From Chaetoderma sp. LZ-2023a (lineage: Eukaryota; Mollusca; Caudofoveata; Chaetodermatida; Chaetodermatidae): a stretch of 64,000 nt of DNA. A program made the translations under genes and the position numbers. The number at the start of each line of letters is the position of its first letter. Position 1 is the stretch's first letter. The notes under the pieces are model-generated. The model worked only from the letters and a program-made list of their open reading frames with translations. It searched no databases and had not been told where the DNA came from. The stretch covers positions 59,684,369 to 59,748,368 of the forward strand of contig CM067370.1 of NCBI GenBank assembly GCA_034401795.1. The letters are read 5' to 3'. Below are positions 32,716 through 43,520 of the stretch, piece after piece.

Positions 32716-35115
32716 TTTATGGCCAGAGCCAGAAGGGGGGGGGGGGGGCAACCTCCATAGCATATAATTATAAAATCAACAGATTTGCAGAATGGTGCTC
32801 AAAGAGATGTATCAGTACGATGGAAGCATCTATTCATGTAGTAGCTGATTTTCTCTGTCACCTGTATGATGCCTATAGTCTTAAACCTAATTCTATTGCT
32901 GGATATAAATCAGCATTAAAGTTCTCATCTATTCATAAAAGATACATATCCTAGCTAAATTTAGGACTATTTGTTACTTTATGGACACTAACCAACTAGG
33001 AGTATAGCCGCTATTTTAGATAGCTATTTGCAGGCGCCGTTATTTTAGCTTCTATTGTCTTTGCCGGGTCGCAATTGTTTGTATAAAACCATTCTCGTAA
33101 CGCTAATCCTATTCATTTGTCTTCTGGCCTCCACGGTGAGCACATAGTAAGTGCCTATAGTTCAATACTAGTTGTATATGTGGTGCAAGTGACAATACAT
33201 ATATGTATAGCAAGTTTACTGAAAACTGTTACTGCCTATAGCGGCAATAACTTTCCTTCAGATTGTTGTCAATATAATGAGCTGATAATAAAATTGTCAC
33301 GAGATAAAGATTTGATAACAATTTGGCTGAAAATCATTGACACAACAACTTTCAATAAAATTGTTCTCAAAATAATCAACAGGGCAGTCAATGTTGCAAG
33401 ATTTGCTGAAGATATTTCGAGCAACTTTAGTGGGAGTCATTTGTGACTACGGCAGCAACAGCGTTGTCAAAATTTTCTCAGAATAATTATCGGGCTTTCT
33501 GTGTGGTTAGCTAACAAGTGCATGTCAAACTAGTTAGGCCTATATGATATACGGAATCGAGACCCAATCACAGATATGCATGAACAATCTGTTCATTTCA
33601 TAGTCAATCAGGATGTAAGCATATTATTCTATTCACGGTCGGGTGTGTCAGAGGCAATCGTGCGCGTGCTGGTGGATTGCAGGATCTTTGTGAATATATT
33701 TCACACTGGAGTACACATATGATATAGTTCTAACTAATTGTGTATGTACTTGTCAGCTAACAAAACAGAAAGCCCGCTAATTATTCCGAAAGAATTTGAC
33801 AACGCTGTTGCTGCCTTAGTCAGAAATGACTGTCAGTAAAGTTGCTCGAAGTATCTGCAGCAAGTCTTGTAACACTGACTGCCCTGTTGCTTATTTTGAG
33901 AACAATTTGAGTGTTGAAAGTTGTTCCATCAATGATTTTCAACCAAATTGTTATCAAATCTTTATCTAGTGACAATTGTATTATCAGCTTATTATATTGA
34001 CAACAATTTGACGGAAAGCTGTTGCTGCTATAGGCAGCAACAGTTTTTGGTAAACTTGTTATAAATATATATGTTGTTACTTGCACCATAGGAAATATAC
34101 AACTAGTATTGTACTATGCTATGCTTACTATGCACTCACTGTGGAAGCCAACAGAAGAATGACTAGCATTAGCATTGCGAGAATGGTTTTATACGAACAA
34201 TCGCTCGCCGGCGAAGACAATAGAACCTAAAATAATGGTGCCTGCAAATAGCTATCTAAAATGGTGGCTATACTACTAGTTAGTTAAAGTGTCCATAAAG
34301 TAACAAATAGTCATAAATTTACCTAGGATATGTATGTTTTATGAATAGATGAGAACTTTAATGACTGTTATCCCTTGCTTGGCAAAGAGGGGAAGTGATG
34401 AAGTATGTGTTCTAAATACTCTTATCAAAGGTATGGGCAATCTTAGACCGAGAAATCCTCCACATACACTGTCATGGAGTCTTTCTCTGGTTCTTCAAGT
34501 TTTGAGTGATAAACCTTTTGAACCACTTAGTGCTATTTCTATAACATTATTGACACTTAAAACTGTATTTTAACTACAGTAGCCTCAGCCAGACGCAGAA
34601 GTTAAATTCATGCCTTGTCTGTTGAGCCTGATCGTTATTTAGTTACAGGTGAAGGCCTTAAGCTTCTACCGAAATTGAATTACTTGGCTACGAATCAGTC
34701 TTTAAAATAGCCAGGTCAACCTATAATTTTACCTGCCTTAACCAAATATGATCCTGGTGCTAAAGCATGGTGTCCTGTCCGTGCCTCAAATAAGTACAAG
34801 AAAAGGACTCGAGAGGTTTGGCGGACTGACCCATGCTCCCTATGGTTGTCATATATTGGTAGGGTGTCAAGAGACACTATTTCCAGATGGATAATAGAAT
34901 GCATTCAATTCTGTCATAAGACAGTCACTGGAAAACAAGTAGATAGAGCCAAGGCTCATAGTGTCTGTGGTGTGGTAACTTCCATGGCATTATTTAATGG
35001 TGTTTCTGTTGAAGACATTATGACAGTAGCCCAGTGGCACTGTGAATCGAGTTTTACTGACCATTATCTTCGTGACACTTCCAACCCGCTCGCCATCTCA
35101 GTCCTCAGAAAATAA
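32700..35115 (+). pseudogene. DIRS-3 tyrosine recombinase, split by insertion
   Basis: The N-terminal part (32719-32919) follows a long G run that shifts the frame; it encodes NKINRFAEWCSKRCISTMEA-like residues and is cut at KSAL by the palindromic element 32920-34357. Recombinase sequence resumes at 34362 (TVIPCLAKRGSDEV...), has a stop in place near 34572 and lost codons near 34850. From about 34860 it is open again: VSRDTISRWIIECIQFCHKT, KAHSVCGV (the Arg of His-x-x-Arg is Cys), VAQWHCESSFTDHYLRDTS, ending in SVLRK at 35115. Inactive on several counts. Confidence 0.8.
32920..34357. mobile_element. 1.44-kb palindromic (foldback) TTAA transposon
   Basis: Flanked by TTAA at 32916-32919 and 34358-34361; the intact recombinase of DIRS-4 has a single TTAA at the equivalent place, so TTAA is a target duplication. 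Ends are 'agttctcatctattcataaa' and its inverse. The arms (about 32920-33557 and 33708-34357) are inverted copies along nearly their whole length, roughly 640 bp each. No transposase was found, so it is presumably non-autonomous and moved by a TTAA-specific (piggyBac-type) enzyme; that last step is inference. Confidence 0.85.
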
Positions 35116-35663
35116 TGTAGAGGCATTCATTTGTAATTAGTTTTCCTCCTCTGCTATTTACAAATATCACATTTGTTAGTACGGAATCCCTACTGTTTCC
35201 GGTTACATTCTTTTCATCTGTATGGGGGAAGAGGTGATTTCCACGCTCAAGACATCAGAGGTCAGTATATGTGACCATTTTGTTTTTTGTCTTGTTGGTT
35301 GTGTCATGGTATTATTTAATATGGTGATGGTTAATGTCTCTTAATTGTGGTTCTTTCAGAGTTTTTTTTAAATGAAGCAATTCTTCTTTTTCCAATGCCT
35401 AGTAATACTTTTTTTAAGTATTAGAGAACGTGCTAGTGATTTAGAGCAGTGTTTTTTCCTAACCTTCCTCAGGAAGGGGGTGGGGGGAGCGCATTTGCTT
35501 TTCGGTCTATCTCTCTTCATCGGTCGATTATCCGATGCAAAATTCGATTTCTGGTTGTGTTTTCAGACACAATTTCAGATGTTTTAAATCTCTTGAAAAT
35601 TCAAAGAGCTAGTCTCTTCGAGGGTGAACTGGTTTTAGGCCCTTGCCTCCCTACCGCCAAATT
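35116..35663 (+). other. DIRS-3 3' untranslated part
   Basis: Same sequence as in DIRS-1 ('tcggtcgattatccgatgca', 'cccttgcctccctaccgcca'), without coding potential. Confidence 0.6.
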
Positions 35664-35740
35664 TATGTTCTCATGATGTGAAATAAGAAAATTCATCAAA
35701 TTTCTTTTTCACGGGTGAGATGACATACTTACCTCCCTAA
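35664..35740 (+). repeat. Internal complementary region of DIRS-3, partly deleted
   Basis: Has 'ctcatgatgtgaaataag' next to 'caaatttctttttcacgggt', but the 'gttagggaggtaagtatg' block in front is missing. Confidence 0.65.
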
Positions 35741-35997
35741 CAGGATCCTGGCCTCTCCACCCCACGGACGCCTGGTCCTTTGGTTTTGTGAATAGTTGCT
35801 TTTATGTCAGCCAATATTTAGTAACGGAAGTACCAGTATGCGCATGTGCAGAGGTGGGTTCTGACATGTGCATGACTGTGTACATTCCACCTGCCAAGTA
35901 GGGGCACCTAACGTTTTGTAATTCTGAATATTATTGAATTTAGAGCCGATATACTAGTATATCAAGAGTGTTAGGGAGGTAAGTATGTCATCTCACG
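35741..35997 (+). repeat. Right terminal repeat of DIRS-3, inner part
   Basis: Same as the DIRS-1 right terminal repeat ('gtaggggcacctaacgtttt', 'ttagggaggtaagtatgtca'). Interrupted at 35998 by the hAT-like element; its last ~37 bp resume at 37784 and end at 37820-37823. Confidence 0.75.
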
Positions 35998-37783
35998 TAG
36001 GGATGTGCAGTATACCGGTACTGGAATCATCACCGGTTTTGTAAGCATGACGGTTCGAAAACCGGTGACACAATTTGAAAACCGCAAGACCGCATATTTA
36101 TGAAAAACCGGTTTTGTAAATATTTCTTTTTCAATAATATATTATCAATGCATAAAATTGCATTCATATCATCACTTAATGTATAGAAAATCAATAAAAT
36201 AATACAATCTTGCGAGTATGTTGCCAGATTGTATAATGTGTTCAGAAACTAATCTACTAGTGTTTATAGTAGCATGTTATGATTTATGAACGCACAATAC
36301 CATCTGGCAAACCTGGAATCGAGGCGAGTTTATTACTAATGCAAACATGTGCATTGTATATAGTAATATTCAACAGGTCTCGCGGGCACCCAAACTGGTT
36401 GCCTAGACATCTTAAACACACTGCTTGTGACTGCAACTGTGTGTATTTAACGCTTATCTTTGAGAATGCATTTTTATTTAATGTGTACCAACTGTATTAT
36501 TTGTATTACACAATGGAATATCTGCTATAGTTATTTGAAAACATTATGGATGTCAAGTTGTTGCTACCTTAGGCAGCAACATGTTTCAGTAAAAAAAATT
36601 CAAAATAATCAGCTACATGTGATTTAATATTAGTTTAATTTAGATAGATGTAGACCTAATCTTGTCTCAGGATAAAATGGATTATGTCTGGCATAACAGC
36701 TGGATTCACAGTGAGACTGCTAATAAAAACAACTCGGCTGCTTCCAGCTGGCAAAATTAGTCTGTATATTAAGCGCCCCTTGCATCATAAATAAACTCAA
36801 CCCTTGACATTCTGATGTGTAGCAGGGGCGAGTCCACTGTAAATATTTAGGCATGTCTGCGTTCACTTTCATAAACCCTCAGAGGGTGTGAGCTTGGGTC
36901 GGTTCAGGAGAGCGAATATTTTCTGTTCGCCGAACAATTGTTAGGTCATATGGTACGTTCGTCCTCCTGAACGGGCTGTTCGCTGAACGTTTTGTGGCTA
37001 GTCAAACAACTTTATAGGTGACTCGCCATGATTTGCTGTGAAAACAAAGATGGCGGCAAAATATACAACATCGTCAATTGAGACACATTGATTGTCTATG
37101 TAGCCATAAATAACACATTCCAATGCATTCTTAGCGAGCGTAGTGTTATGTTAGTCCTCCCCAATATGTGTATGCTTGTGGATTGTTTCTGAGACCCTGA
37201 CATTCATTATGATGTAATAAATATGACATAATGCATCGGATCTGACAAAAAGTTAACCCTCATAACTATCATGTGACGTCGCAAAAGAATGCTCGTCGAA
37301 GTTACGCATGACAACTCGTTCAGGAAGGCAAATATAGTTCGCCACGAAGCGCGAACATAAATAGGCGAACGTTCGTCGAACATTTTCCTTCCTGAACTCA
37401 CTCCGGGTTTAGCCAATCAGAATGTGGTGTGCAGGGTATTTCTAAAATATACTAAAGTATTCAGGACTACTTATGTGTATGTCTTTCTGGTAAAATGAAA
37501 GAATATTTTTCACAGGGAGTTTTATATCAGGATGCATGTCAATATTATGATACGGAGACAGTATTCAGCACAAATGGTTTATTTAAATATTAATCAGGTT
37601 TCACTAAAGATAGTATGATTACAGATTCAAGTCTACCACAAAATAAAAGTCTATTTTCGTGGTACTGCAATGAGATTAAATTTTTTTACTATTAGCCATC
37701 CAATAAACCGGATATCCAGTTAAAATCAGTTTTATAGTCAACACCGTCACCGGTTTCACTTTTTCCAAAACCGCACAGCCCTA
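35998..37783. mobile_element. Non-autonomous hAT-like transposon, 1.79 kb
   Basis: Starts 'tagggatgtgcagtatacc' and ends 'ccgcacagccct' + 'a', an imperfect terminal inverted repeat of the CAGGG/TAGGG type used by hAT elements. Flanked by 8-bp copies atctcacg / atctcact (35990-35997 and 37784-37791, one mismatch); uninterrupted DIRS-1 has atctcact once. The subterminal parts hold several 'accggt' motifs. No transposase ORF. A second inverted structure, 'gttcaggagagcgaat' at about 36900 against 'ttccttcctgaact' at about 37383, suggests a smaller element nested inside. Confidence 0.8.
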
Positions 37784-37834
37784 ATCTCACTCAGGAAAAA
37801 GAAATTTACTAAATTTTCTTATTCTTCTTCGCAG

Positions 37835-37928
37835 GCTGTTGGTGCATCTGTTCGTATATTTGAGTTACTTGAACGACAATCGCAACTACCAACACAGGGA
37901 GGTTTGATTCTTAGCCAATTTAATGGAG
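37835..37928 (+). CDS. ABCB10-like: ABCB10-like transporter, exon: TM6 to NBD linker
   Basis: The acceptor 'cttcgcag' ends at 37834 and the donor GTAAAT starts at 37929. It enters in phase 0 and exits in phase 1. It encodes AVGASVRIFELLERQSQLPT followed by QGGLILSQFNG. The 'GA..R.FELLER.P.lP' pattern is the family's linker between the membrane domain and the ATP-binding domain (human ABCB10 has a very similar 'GAGGRLWELLEREP'). The right terminal repeat of DIRS-3 ends only 12-15 nt upstream, so the 3' splice site of this exon sits directly against a retrotransposon. Confidence 0.9.
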
Positions 37929-38264
37929 GTAAATAAAATTGTTTATTAATATTGGCAGTATATAAGGCACATGTTATTGCAGATATAACTAATTCAACCC
38001 AAATGGTTTGTCTATATAAAAGGTCATAGCTTTATTTTGATAATATTTCAGCTAAAGGCACAATGTCAATAAATGTTAGAGATTTTCCTGCTAATTGCAG
38101 CTACTTGTATGCACAGAAATATCACTGTTATCGTCTTCCATATATGAAAACTATAGTTTTATCATTTCTTTAAAAAAAACCAGATTGCGTATAAATAGCT
38201 GTGATATAAACAAGTTCTAGAGGGACAGACAAATGTTGGGAGAGTGCTCTAACTGGGAATAGTA
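37929..38264. other. Intron sequence, no gene seen
   Basis: AT-rich unique-looking sequence after the linker exon, ending at the minisatellite. Confidence 0.4.
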
Positions 38265-38651
38265 TAATTATTATAGCAAGCAGGCAATAATAACATAGAT
38301 TAATGGCTAATTATTATAGCAAGCAGGCAATAATAACATAGATTAATGGCTAATTATTATAGCAAGCAGGCAATAATAACATAGATTAATGGCTAATTAT
38401 TATAGCAAGCAGGCAATAATAACATAGATTAATGGCTAATTATTATAGCAAGCAGGCAATAATAACATAGATTAATGGCTAATTATTATAGCAAGCAGGC
38501 AATAATAACATAGATTAATGGCTAATTATTATAGCAAGCAGGCAATAATAACATAGATTAATGGCTAATTATTATAGCAAGCAGGCAATAATAACATAGA
38601 TTAATGGCTAATTATTATAGCAAGCAGGCAATAATAACATAGATTAATGGC
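38265..38651 (+). repeat. Minisatellite: nine 43-bp units
   Basis: 387 bp = 9 x 43. The unit starts 'taattattatagcaagcagg' and continues 'caataataacatagattaat' + 'ggc'. All nine copies look identical by eye, and part of a tenth ('taatta') follows. No spacers, so not a CRISPR array. Confidence 0.95.
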
Positions 38652-39899
38652 TAATTAAGTTACTTAATAATCTAACAATGCCATTTATGACTATGTCTTC
38701 TTCTGTTGTGTAACACCGACCCTTTATGCATACAGTTTCATTGATTTACACTCAAATATGATTTAAGTCTTTATCATACCGCATACAAGCAAATTCAGTT
38801 GTATATATTATTTAAAAAGGCTCAAAATTGAGTGAAATACTGTCAAATATATATCACAAGCCATTGTTATACCTTCGGTACATAGGTAATATCTGTCTCA
38901 TCTAGTATTTGGGAGAAGAAAAAGAAAAATTGAAATGATTTCATGAGAATAGTGTATCCCTATGCCTAGAAAGGATCTGCAGCCAAATCAAAGACTGAAA
39001 AGCAATGCTAAGAAGACATTATTACATTGTGATGGTTGGGGCTATCCAACGGATATTAACATAGCCGAATCTAACTGGACCTAGGACCTAGCCGAATGTT
39101 AGAATACAAACTTCTGTTTGTGCAGGAACCAGGACAAATCTAAAGCCTTTCAAAGTTTACACACCCACCTGAAATACCAGGCCAAGGTTAAAACTTAGTG
39201 CACCACCCGCAATGGTGTATATCTAATGTCACCTTCATGAAATGCAAGCGGACTATGGAGAAACATTCGAAATATATAGGGTGAGCTACTCTTGGGGCTA
39301 GCATCCTGGGATCAGATGAAAGCTTAATTAGCGTCATGTGATTTTTCAAGCCTATCTGTCTATTATGCATATCCCTTAATATTTTTAAGGCTAGGCCAAG
39401 TCAGTATTCTGTTATTTTACTTAATTTATATTTTTTTCAGACAAAATGCATTTAAACCTGTTAAAGGTGCATACTCACACCAGAATGCCTGAAAATTAAA
39501 TTGTTAAAATTGTATACTTTTAGATGTCTAAATCATGTGCCTAGATATAATGAAACAAAATAAATCTTAGGAAATGATGATTTCGTTCCATATAAATTAC
39601 TAGAATCTTTCAGTTGTGAATTTGAATTAGGGACTCGTGTCTCTAATTCAATTTCCTAAATTAAAAAAATTATAGTAATTTATTTATAAGGAATGAAATG
39701 ATATGTTGAAGAATTTTTGCAGTCAATAGAATCTCATTTAGATAAAGACAGGAATTATTAGTCCTCTAACGTACTGGGTTGGCAGCTTCATGGGAAATAC
39801 TGGTATTTCCCCGGGTAGTGTAATACCGTGAAATACTGAGAGTTATTAGAAAATATTGGGAAATAGTCAGACATTCAGGTGGTAAATTTAACTAGATTG
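38652..39899. other. AT-rich intron with one imperfect hairpin
   Basis: At about 39575-39715 'tttgaattagggactcgtgt' faces 'ctctaattcaatttccta' in an imperfect inverted repeat, probably a small MITE. Nothing else recognised. Confidence 0.4.
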
Positions 39900-40619
39900 C
39901 TCGGTCGATGACATGTCATCGTAAATCCCCACATTCACTGTTTTGACCATCCCCATCCTCTCCTGGAGGTGGAGCCAAGCCTCTTGCAGGGATTCTCATA
40001 AGGGTGCTTTTGATGGTGACCATAAAATGTAATTTGGGACCCTAAAAATAGCAGCAGTGGGTCCCATAGAACCCCTTAAATTCTTGTATGATTATTAATC
40101 TTAGTTGTATAGTTTTTTGCTAAAAAATATCCACAAAATATAACATGGGACCCCCATATTTCATAGCTGTGAGTCCATGATACCTTCAAATTTTTATCAA
40201 GGATGAGATAAACTGCAGTGGAACACTAGACTGTCAGTTTGGGACAGCCCATTTTCAGCTTGGAACCCCCTGATTTCATGGTGTGGGTCTCGAGATGTCC
40301 AAGATACCATGGGAAACACTGCCCTCTTCCACTATGCAATGATATGGGTACCAAATTTGTTGTATTCTGTCCAACGATTTCGGAGTTGTGTTACAATCAA
40401 TTTCTCCCATTAAAATTTGACATTTGACCACTTCCCCAACCGCCCCTCAGGGCAGAGCCAATTGTAATTGTCCTCATGCACTCCACAATCATACGGGTAA
40501 CTCACATCCCAAATTTGTTTGAATTCCATCCAAAGGTTTCGTAAAAGTTGCATTACAATCAATTTCTGCACATATATGCACGCACATGTGGGGATATATA
40601 TTTAGCTACATACATGGTT
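39900..40619. repeat. Diverged copies of the 'aaatttgttgaatt..gtcca' family
   Basis: Motifs 'taccaaatttgtt', 'ttacaatcaatttct' and 'ccct..gggcagagcc' recur and match the better-preserved array at 44990-45950. No gene. Confidence 0.45.
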
Positions 40620-40644
40620 ATTAGCTCACCTGGCCCATTATTGA

Positions 40645-41260
40645 CAGCGCAATGGCTCAATTGACAAAATCGTTGTGCCACGCATGCTTGGAATTCCAAT
40701 CCAAAGAGCTGTGTTCGATCCTGCGTTCAGGCATGTGATCAAGGTGTAAAAACCTGCGCCATTCCATACAACATTCAACTGACACGTCCTTCGGAGGGGA
40801 CGTAAAGACATCTGTCCAGTCTCGTGTGGTGTCTGTGCCATGGGGGATGTAAAGGAACTCACGCTGAGTGTCAGGCCCTGTCTCAGGAGCTCAGTAGTGA
40901 ATAAGCTCTGATAGTGTAAATGCTAGATGTCGGATGTCAGCCCTGCCGTCAGTATATCCAAGATGCCATAACTGGAGCATGTAAGACACCTATCTAAAAA
41001 GTTGGATGGTACAGATGTGAGCAGACTGGACTTCACTGTGCGGCATAGTTGGCAGCCTGCTCTAAATCAACCTACGTCACAGCTGTCAGCAACGCTGTCA
41101 GTGGCTCCCTGGTTTGCTATCTAGACTATCTGTAAATACGTTAAAAATAATTGTAGAAACATTCAAGAGGTGCGGATATGTGACCAGGAACCTCACTGAG
41201 CAATGACACTGTCAGTCTGGCCGGTGCTCCTATTTAAAGGAGGGAAATATGAAATACAAT
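40645..41260 (+). repeat. Probable tRNA-derived SINE inside a REP-A copy
   Basis: An A-box-like 'tggctcaattgac' (about 40654) and a B-box-like 'gtgttcgatcctg' (about 40711) form a tRNA-like head, followed by 'ccttcggaggggacgtaaa', a motif like those in tails of invertebrate SINEs. It is preceded by a REP-A head ('ttagctcacctg') and followed by REP-A body from about 41262, consistent with insertion into REP-A. The 3' limit is uncertain. Confidence 0.45.
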
Positions 41261-41261
41261 A

Positions 41262-42300
41262 CATGGCGACCATCCATCAGTGTCCATCCATCGTCCGTCC
41301 ATCAACTTTTCCTTTAAACGACTTCTCAAGAACCACTGGGCTAATTTCAATTATGATTTGGCGGGCCGCATCCTTAGGGCATAGATTCAATTTTGTTCAA
41401 ACGAAGATGACGGCCAATGCCCATCTTGGATTTTGGTTGATTTTTCGAAATGTCTAAAAATCTCTGAAACCGCTTGGACAAGATCTTAACCAATTTTTTT
41501 CAACGGAACCTGATTGATCAAATAGATTGCCGGCCATCGTGGATGACCTAGTTTTCGTGGAAACAACTTTTCCAGAATAGTTGAACGGATCAGGCCGAAA
41601 TTGGGGCGATATAATTAGGGACTAAAGGCCATTAAAGTTTGTTCAAGCGAACTCGATACCTAAAAAAAACATGGCTGCCGTGGACCAATCAAACTGTAGC
41701 ATAGCATGTTTGGTAGCCATATTGGATTTTTTTATTTGATGGATTTTGAAGCTGAAATTGGTTTTATATAAGTTTTTTGGTATGCCGATTTAAAATTTTG
41801 ACTTAAAACTGTCAGATTAACTGTTTGGTGGCCATCTTGGATTTTTTTTTCCTGTAAGGCACTCCCATACTAAAGCTAGGGGAAATTCAAAATGTCTTCT
41901 TATCGAGAACCACTAGGCCGATTTCTTTCATATTTGGCAGGAAGCATCCGTAGCGCATCAGAATCTCAGTTTGTTCAAAGGAAGCCGATCGGCCAATTTG
42001 ATCGATGGCCATCTTGGATTTTGAGCTGATTTTTAGAAATGTCTTTAAAAAATCTCCAAAACCACTTGGGTGATTGATTCAAATCTCATATCATCCATAG
42101 CAACAGCTGAATAAAGTTTGTTCAAGGGAATTGATTGACCAAATAGTTTGGCAGCCATCTTGGATAACCTAATTTTTGCGAAAATGAGTTCCTCCAGAAC
42201 TGCTAAATGGATCTGGCCGAAATTTGGGAGACATGATTAGGGACTAAGGGCCATTAAAGTTTGTTCATGGCCGCCGTGGACCAATCAAAATAGAGGTAAA
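41262..42300 (+). repeat. REP-A copy, diverged
   Basis: Carries 'ccatcgtccgtccatcaact' and two rounds of the REP-A unit ('gaaccactgggctaatttca' at about 41331 and 'gaaccactaggccgatttct' at about 41905). The tail is missing. Confidence 0.6.
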
Positions 42301-42489
42301 AAATGGCGGCTGAGGCAGTCGTGTATTGAAAATCGCTGTGTGCGTTTTGGGAACTATCCATATTTCAGTACTAAATGTAGTTATTATATTCAGATAAAAG
42401 TGTATGCTAGTGATGTTACTACAGCTGGCCCTAAAGTGAATTGAAGTTGATTTGTTGAAATATATAGGTCTATAGGTCAGGTTTATAGT

Positions 42490-42800
42490 CTGCTTCCACT
42501 TGCGTGCTCAGCCGACTTTCCAACTTTACCCCCTGGTCATTGGGCCCATTTCACTCCTTGACAATCTCAACTCCCTTTGGGAGCATACAGCCCGGCTGCC
42601 GTTTATAGGCGCTCAGAGGCTTTTTACATTCCACATTGCCGACACTGCCCTCACAGGTACCTATTTTACAGACAGGTGAACTGGAACAACGCAGAGTGAA
42701 GTGTCTTGCTCAAGGACACAACGCCGCAGCCCGGCCGGGAATCGATCCCATGACATTAGAGTCACGAGCTCGACTCGCTAACCACTCGGCTACTGCCCCT
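42490..42800 (-). repeat. tRNA-derived SINE, minus strand
   Basis: The reverse complement starts 'gggcagtagccgagtggtta' (Ser/Leu-tRNA-like with an A box), contains the B-box-like 'gggatcgattcccgg' and then 'tgtccttgagcaagacactt', a motif common in animal SINEs. A free-standing tRNA is unlikely, because a long non-tRNA body follows and pairing of the stem is poor. The distal end is approximate. Confidence 0.65.
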
Positions 42801-42869
42801 CTAAATAGTGTGATTACTATTTGCTATTAACATTAATATTGACATATTTGGCTGTCGTAATAGCTGCCA

Positions 42870-43520
42870 CTCTTTGAGGCTCTGGAGAAGAGGGATGTGA
42901 AAATAAACGCTCTCGAACAGACAATTACAGAACTAACGATTACTGTAAATGGGAAATCTGCTACGGTAACAGCTCTGGAGAACACGGTACGGGAGTACGA
43001 TCAGGTAATTTGTAATCTGTCGACTTCCATGAAGAAAACGGAACAAGCCCTGACCAACCTGACACAAAATAACGATTTATTCCATGATCAATCTGAGCAG
43101 TACAGCAGACGAGAGAGCCTCCGAATTACTGGATTGGCGTTAAATCCGACCGGAACAACAGACGATGCTGTCATTCGTGTGGCCAATGCTGTAAACATAA
43201 GTGTCCACTGCAGAAATAGCCAGATCCCATTTCATAGGCCGGGATAAGAAACAAACATCATGAAGTTTATTTCCTTTAAGAAATGTACCGAGATTCTTCG
43301 CGCTAGACGTGTGCTATCAGATAAACCAGATTATGCGCGTGGCTTCATAGATGAAGATTTGACAAAAAAAACTGGTATCTGATGTTAAAGCAACTACTGA
43401 AACTAAAACACGATCGAAAGTTGCATGGCACCTGGTCTTTTGACGGTAATATTTCCTACAGGAGGATGGACGGAGGACCTAAGGAAATGTGTTCAGATCA
43501 AGAAGACATAGACAATATCC
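42870..43520 (+). pseudogene. LINE (L1-type) ORF1 remnant
   Basis: The segment 42897-43247 encodes a coiled-coil-like stretch (ALEQTITELTITVNGKSATV, VREYDQVICNLSTSMKKTEQ) followed by QYSRRESLRITGL. The 'EQYSRR..LRI.G' motif opens the RNA-binding domain of L1-type ORF1 proteins. After a frameshift near 43245, other frames carry 'fisFkkcteilrar' and 'idedLtkk', and then LKHDRKLHGTWSFDGNISYR, which matches the usual ORF1 C-terminal 'W..DGkI'. No RT (ORF2) follows. A broken copy, in the sense of the host gene. Confidence 0.6.

Larger units (their letters stand above)
29945..37823 (+). mobile_element. DIRS-3: DIRS-like retrotransposon carrying two later insertions
   Basis: Starts (uncertain to tens of bases) where sequence similar to the region before gag in DIRS-4 begins. 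Contains gag with a large deletion, RT/RNase H/methyltransferase-like remnants, recombinase split by a TTAA foldback element (32920-34357), an internal complementary region (35664-35740), and a right terminal repeat split by an hAT-like element (35998-37783). It ends at 37820-37823, directly before an ABCB exon. Defective. Confidence 0.82.

Noticed and set aside
33117-34089. A protein gene in the palindromic element
   Set aside because: The two similar frames are inverted copies of each other, lack any known domain, and lie in a non-coding palindrome; kept only as a low-interest finding.
36279-36530. Possible transposase fragment inside the hAT-like element
   Set aside because: The 83-codon frame shows no hAT or BED-finger motif; the element is non-autonomous.
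38265-38651. CRISPR-like regular repeat
   Set aside because: Units are contiguous with no spacers, AT-rich, and in an intron of an animal gene: a minisatellite.
42735-42800. Functional tRNA gene (Ser/Leu-like) on the minus strand
   Set aside because: The tRNA-like head runs into a long SINE body, and the acceptor stem does not close; best read as a SINE promoter.
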